Origin: Streptomyces sp. TN58
GTDB taxonomy: Bacteria; Actinomycetota; Actinomycetes; Streptomycetales; Streptomycetaceae
Assembly: GCF_001941845.1 (NCBI RefSeq)
Contig: NZ_CP018870.1
Location: 5,556,001-5,620,000, forward strand
Length of the DNA: 64,000 nt
Direction of reading: 5' to 3'
Positions 60,338 through 64,000 of this stretch are shown one piece after another (position 1 is the stretch's first letter; each line of letters opens with the position of its first letter). The position numbers and the translations under genes were made by a program. The notes beneath the pieces were generated by a model. The model ran no database searches. It was not told the origin of the DNA and saw nothing but the letters and a program-made list of their open reading frames with translations.

Positions 60338-61584
60338 ACACGGCACCGCTCGCCGAAGTACTCGACGGGCAGCACGCCGCCGAGCGGCGCAAGGCCGCCC
60401 GCGCCCTCCTGAAGCAGCCCCTGCTGCTCGCCCGCGGCCCGCACGCCGACGAGTTCCGCCTGGTCCGGCGCCACGCGCCCGAGCTGCGCGAATGGTTCGA
60501 CCGCAACACCGGCTGGTCCCTCCAGGTCGACGCCGAGAGCGCCCGCCTGGGCAAGATCCCCGGCACGCCGGCCGACGCCACCCACCCCGCCCGCGAAGTC
60601 ACCCGCAGCGCCGCCCCCTTCTGCCGCCGCCGGTACGTCCTGCTCTGCCTCGCCCTCGCCGCCCTCGAACGTGGCGAGGCGCAGATCGCGGCTGGGCCGC
60701 CTCGCCGACCAGATCGTCCTCGACGCCAACGACCCCCAACTCATCGCAGCAGGGATCAAGTTCACCCTGGACCGGCGCGACGAGCGGCTCGACCTGGCCG
60801 CCGTCGTACGGCTCCTGCTCCACCTCGGAGTCATGCGACGCGTCGCCGGGGACGAGGACGCGTACGTCAGCGGTGCGGGCGACGTCCTGTACGACGTCGA
60901 ACGCCGGGTGCTCGCGGGGCTGCTCGCCACCCGGCGCGGCCCCTCCACCGCACGGGCCGACACGCTGGAATCCCGGCTCGCCGAACTCGCCGCGGAGACC
61001 GCCCTCGACAGCGACGAACTGCGCTTCCGCGCCATGCGCCGCTCGCTGACCCGGCGACTCCTCGACGACCTCGTCCTCTACTACGACGAACTGACCGATG
61101 CCGAACTCGGCTACCTCACACGCCAGCGCGGCTTCCTCACCGCCCGCATCAACGAACTGACCGGACTGGTCGCCGAGGTCCGGGCCGAAGGCATCGCGAT
61201 GGTCGATCCCGAGGACGACCTCACCGACGTACGCATGCCGGAATCAGGGACCCGCGGCCACATCACCCTCCTGCTCGCCGAGTACCTCACGGCCGTCCCG
61301 GGCGTGGCAGTCCCCCCGCCGACCTCGAACGCCGCGTGGTCGAACTGGCAGCCGAACACGGCGGATTCTGGTCCAAATCGGCCCGAGAGCCCGGAGCCGA
61401 GAGCGAACTGGCCGAGCAGGCCGTCGCCCGGCTCGCAGCCCTCGGCCTCGTCTCACGCACCGCCGACGGCGTCGTACCGCGCCCGGCTCTCGCCCGGTAC
61501 GCGGTCGGCGAGACCGTCGTACTCGAACCCCGTACAGCCGCCGCCACGCAGGTGCCGGCGCAGCGAAAGGCGTCCGCGTCGTGA
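60334..61584 (+). CDS. jetB: Wadjet type II protein JetB (DUF2398/TIGR02678) with two compensating frameshifts
   Basis: The frame from GTG 60334 stays open for 416 codons and both ends look right: VLDGQHAAERRKAARALL at the start, ERRVVELAAEHGGFWSKSA and the end. But from about 60691 to 61317 this frame is Arg-rich nonsense, while another frame reads LGRLADQIVLDANDPQLIAAGI, RRVAGDEDAYVSGAG, YDELTDAELGYLTRQRGFL, which is the TIGR02678 core. So one base seems inserted at GCGGCTGGG (60688-60696) and one lost in a C6 run (61312-61317). Either a sequencing error or inactivation. JetB is the KITE (MukE-like) subunit. Confidence 0.75.
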   Translation: MNTAPLAEVLDGQHAAERRKAARALLKQPLLLARGPHADEFRLVRRHAPELREWFDRNTGWSLQVDAESARLGKIPGTPADATHPAREVTRSAAPFCRRRYVLLCLALAALERGEAQIAAGPPRRPDRPRRQRPPTHRSRDQVHPGPARRAARPGRRRTAPAPPRSHATRRRGRGRVRQRCGRRPVRRRTPGARGAARHPARPLHRTGRHAGIPARRTRRGDRPRQRRTALPRHAPLADPATPRRPRPLLRRTDRCRTRLPHTPARLPHRPHQRTDRTGRRGPGRRHRDGRSRGRPHRRTHAGIRDPRPHHPPARRVPHGRPGRGSPPADLERRVVELAAEHGGFWSKSAREPGAESELAEQAVARLAALGLVSRTADGVVPRPALARYAVGETVVLEPRTAAATQVPAQRKASAS

Positions 61585-64000
61585 CCCCCCGACCCGCACT
61601 CCCCGCCCCCGAGCGACCCCGCTGGCAACCCCTGCGCATCGGCCTCGTCGACCTCTTCCACTACGACGTGGAGGAATTCCACTTCCGCGACGGCAGACTG
61701 CTGCTCCGGGGGAACAACGGCACCGGCAAGTCCAAGGTGCTGGCGCTGACCCTGCCCTTCCTCCTCGACGGAGACCTCAGCGCCCGCCGAGTGGAGCCGG
61801 ACGGCGACGCCGGCAAGCGGATGGAGTGGAACCTCCTGCTCGGCGGCGAACACCCGCACCCCGAACGCCTCGGCTACACCTGGGTGGAGTTCGGCCGCCG
61901 AGACGAGGTGAGCGGCGAGGAGCAGTTCCGCACGCTCCTGTGCGGACTCAAGGCGGTCAGCGGGCGCGGCATCGCCCGCCACTGGTGGGCGGTGACCGCG
62001 CAGCGGATCGACCACCGGCCGCCCGGCGCACGCACGGAAACGTCGCTGAGCCTGCTCGACGCCACCGGCACCGTCCTGTCCCGGGACCGGCTCGTCGAGG
62101 CGGTCGCCGGACACGGGATGGTCCACGACCAGGCCAAGGCCTACCGCCGGGCCGTCGACGAGGCGCTGTTCGGCCTCGGGGAGCAGCGCTACGCCGCCCT
62201 CGTGGACCTGCTCATCCAGCTGCGCCAGCCCCAGCTGTCCAAGCGCCCCAACGAAGCCGCACTCTCCCGCGCCCTCACCGAGGCCCTTCCCCCCATGGAC
62301 CAGGCCGTCATCGCGGACGTGGCCGAGGCCTTCCGGTCCCTGGACGAGGAGAAGGAGGAGCTGCGGGCGGCCGCGGCAGCCGAACGGGCGGCCTCCACGT
62401 TCCTCGACCACTACCGTCGCTACGCCCGCACGGCCGCCCGCCGCCGCGCCCGCCTCCCGCGCAGCGAACACTCCAAGTACGAGCAGCTGCAGCGCGACCT
62501 CGCCGAGGCACAGGCCGGGAAGGCCGCTGCGGAGCGGGACCGGGCGGCCGCGGAGGAGGACGTCGCCGCGCTCACCGAGACCCGGGCGAGGCTGGAGGCG
62601 GCCGACGCGGCCCTGCGCGAGGGCCCCGAGATGCGCAGCGCCCACGAACTGGAGCGGGCGGCGCAGACGTCGGAGCGGGCGACGGGCGACAGTGCCCGCG
62701 CACGCGACGACCGGGAGAGGGCGTCGCTGCAGCACACCAGGGCTCTGGGCCGGCTCGGCGCCGCCGAGAACCGGCTCAGGGCCGCCACGCAGCTGGTGCA
62801 GGACACCCGCCTACGGGCTCGGGAGGCGGCCGCCGCAGCTCGGCTGGCCCTCCCGGAGGACGACGGAGAGGGACTGGCGGTCGCCGGCCTGCGGACCGCG
62901 GTGGCCGAGGCGACCGACCGCAGGCACCGCACCCTCGCCCACGTGGAGGCGCTCGCCGACCAGGCGGAGGCGGCGGCGGCCGCGCGCCGGGACGCCGTAC
63001 TGCGCCTCGACGAGTCGGAGACCGAGCTGACGCAGGCCGCCGGGGCACTGGACAGGGCACAGGACACCGCGCGGGCCGCCGGACGGGCACTGGTCGACGC
63101 CGTACGCGAGCACGCGGCCCGGTGCGGGGAACTGGAGTACGCCGACCCGTCCGGACTGCTGGACGAGCTCCAGGAGTGGACCCGGCACCAGGACGGCCCG
63201 TACCCGGCGCGCCGCCGCGCCGCGGAGGCCCACAGCGCCACCGCGGCCGTCCTCGCCGACCTGGCGGCGCAGTCGGCACAGCACCGGGCCGGGCTGGCCG
63301 CCCGGTCCGGCGGCCGGTGCGGGCCGCAGGCCCCGCACACGCGGACCCCCGGCCTGCGGGACCGGGCGCCCGGTGCCCCCCTGTGGCGGCTGGTCGACTT
63401 CCGCGACGAGGTACCGGACCACGACCGCGCCGGGCTGGAGGCGGCCCTGGAGGCGTCCGGGCTGCTGGACGCGTGGGTGCGGCCCGACGGAGCGGCCTTC
63501 GCCGCGGACGGCCATGACGTACTCATCGCCCCCGACACCGGACCGGTCGAAGGGGCGTCGCTCGCCGGCGTACTGCGCCCGGCCGTGGACCACGGCGACG
63601 CGCAGGCCGCACAGGTCGGTGTGGAGACGGTGGCCCGGGTGCTGGAGGCGATCGGTCTCGGCGGACCCTCCGGCGGCTCGGCCACGCCGACCGGCGACGC
63701 ACCGGACGCAGCGCCGGCCGGCACCGGGCTTACGGGCTGTCGGCCGGCCGGCGCCTGGGCCGCGCCGGACGGACGCCTCGCCCGCCAGCAGACCGAGGAC
63801 GCGGCGGGCAGCTGGCTGGAGCACCTGTCCGCCGCCCTCGACTACCGGTCCTGGCACGAGTTCGCCGTGGAGCGCCGACAACACGGGCGGTGGGTGCCCG
63901 CCACCGGGCCCGCGTCCGGAGGGGAACGCGTCCTGGCGGTGTCGGTCCCCCTGTTCGCCGCCGCCTCCTCGCACTACGCGAGCGCGGGCAGCCCCTACGC
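61581..64000 (+). CDS. jetC: Wadjet type II SMC-like ATPase JetC (TIGR02680), partial, with a short C-terminal arm
   Basis: The first 806 codons run off the window end; no stop intervenes. Walker A GNNGTGKSK (44-52), head lobe QLSKRPNEAALSRALTEALPP, coiled coil from about 255 to 575, then a hinge-like section to about 720, and the C-terminal head with ABC signature ASGGERVLAVSVPLFAAASSHY (SGGE 779-782). The family is about 1,350 residues; here the return coiled coil between hinge and head (normally some 400 residues) is missing. JetC is the DNA-loop-extruding motor. GTG overlaps the jetB stop. JetD should follow outside the window. Confidence 0.85.
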   Translation, partial: MTPRPALPAPERPRWQPLRIGLVDLFHYDVEEFHFRDGRLLLRGNNGTGKSKVLALTLPFLLDGDLSARRVEPDGDAGKRMEWNLLLGGEHPHPERLGYTWVEFGRRDEVSGEEQFRTLLCGLKAVSGRGIARHWWAVTAQRIDHRPPGARTETSLSLLDATGTVLSRDRLVEAVAGHGMVHDQAKAYRRAVDEALFGLGEQRYAALVDLLIQLRQPQLSKRPNEAALSRALTEALPPMDQAVIADVAEAFRSLDEEKEELRAAAAAERAASTFLDHYRRYARTAARRRARLPRSEHSKYEQLQRDLAEAQAGKAAAERDRAAAEEDVAALTETRARLEAADAALREGPEMRSAHELERAAQTSERATGDSARARDDRERASLQHTRALGRLGAAENRLRAATQLVQDTRLRAREAAAAARLALPEDDGEGLAVAGLRTAVAEATDRRHRTLAHVEALADQAEAAAAARRDAVLRLDESETELTQAAGALDRAQDTARAAGRALVDAVREHAARCGELEYADPSGLLDELQEWTRHQDGPYPARRRAAEAHSATAAVLADLAAQSAQHRAGLAARSGGRCGPQAPHTRTPGLRDRAPGAPLWRLVDFRDEVPDHDRAGLEAALEASGLLDAWVRPDGAAFAADGHDVLIAPDTGPVEGASLAGVLRPAVDHGDAQAAQVGVETVARVLEAIGLGGPSGGSATPTGDAPDAAPAGTGLTGCRPAGAWAAPDGRLARQQTEDAAGSWLEHLSAALDYRSWHEFAVERRQHGRWVPATGPASGGERVLAVSVPLFAAASSHYASAGSPY

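Noticed and set aside
60671..63517. 948-codon plus-strand frame running from jetB into jetC
   Set aside because: Only its first 210 codons are real (jetB core in shifted frame). After about 61317 it is the wrong frame for both jetB and jetC and turns into Arg/Pro-rich nonsense, while jetC is fully open in its own frame from 61581.

Overview
The window is very high in G+C, with third positions almost always G or C, many GTG starts, and long stretches of genes overlapping by one to four bases. These traits and the gene families point to a Streptomyces-type actinomycete chromosome. There is no transposase, phage gene, CRISPR array, tRNA or rRNA.

Layout. 1-4700: potassium homeostasis (two TrkA proteins on the minus strand, a divergent KimA-like APC permease) and an rRNA uracil-C5 methyltransferase. 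4950-7903: a divergent pair, a tiny zinc-finger-like membrane protein and a large HTH-NACHT membrane NTPase. 8096-12260: four exported proteins (esterase, DUF4185 protein, trypsin-like protease, lipoprotein). 12550-15721: a cobalamin riboswitch followed by a BtuCDF-like importer.

16199-28208 is a zinc-limitation island. A promoter with a Zur-like box drives a five-gene operon (PLP decarboxylase, SbnB-like dehydrogenase, MATE exporter, HisC-like aminotransferase, SbnA-like synthase). It is followed by a metallophore-type ABC importer. Content and order strongly suggest an aminopolycarboxylate (EDDS-type) zincophore. Next come zinc-free ribosomal protein paralogues (S14, L28, L33, L31, S18) and a CobW-like protein around a second Zur-like box. 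Zinc scavenging and zinc sparing therefore sit side by side.

28254-29727 is a graveyard of gene tails next to a Fur-box-like palindrome. 30199-32935 holds a SigB-type promoter with an SPW-repeat membrane protein, and an orphan ctaD with a small partner. 33220-37700 carries a peptidase, two short-chain dehydrogenases and a lactonase-fold protein.

37886-50924 is a glycoconjugate cluster with a full set of ADP-heptose genes (gmhB, gmhA, fused hldE), two family-9 glycosyltransferases, three other glycosyltransferases, a carbamoyltransferase and a sugar-nucleotide epimerase/decarboxylase. This is unusual for an organism without lipopolysaccharide.

50978-53967 encodes a nitrate-reductase-like molybdoenzyme that lacks the usual iron-sulfur cysteines, with a small helical partner. 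54160-56027 is a decayed helicase. From 56089 to the window end is a defence island: a DUF262-DUF1524 (GmrSD/SspE-like) protein fused to an alkyltransferase-like domain, then a type II Wadjet locus (jetA, jetB, jetC). That locus shows two compensating frameshifts in jetB and an apparently missing coiled-coil arm in jetC, so it may be inactive or the assembly may be wrong there.
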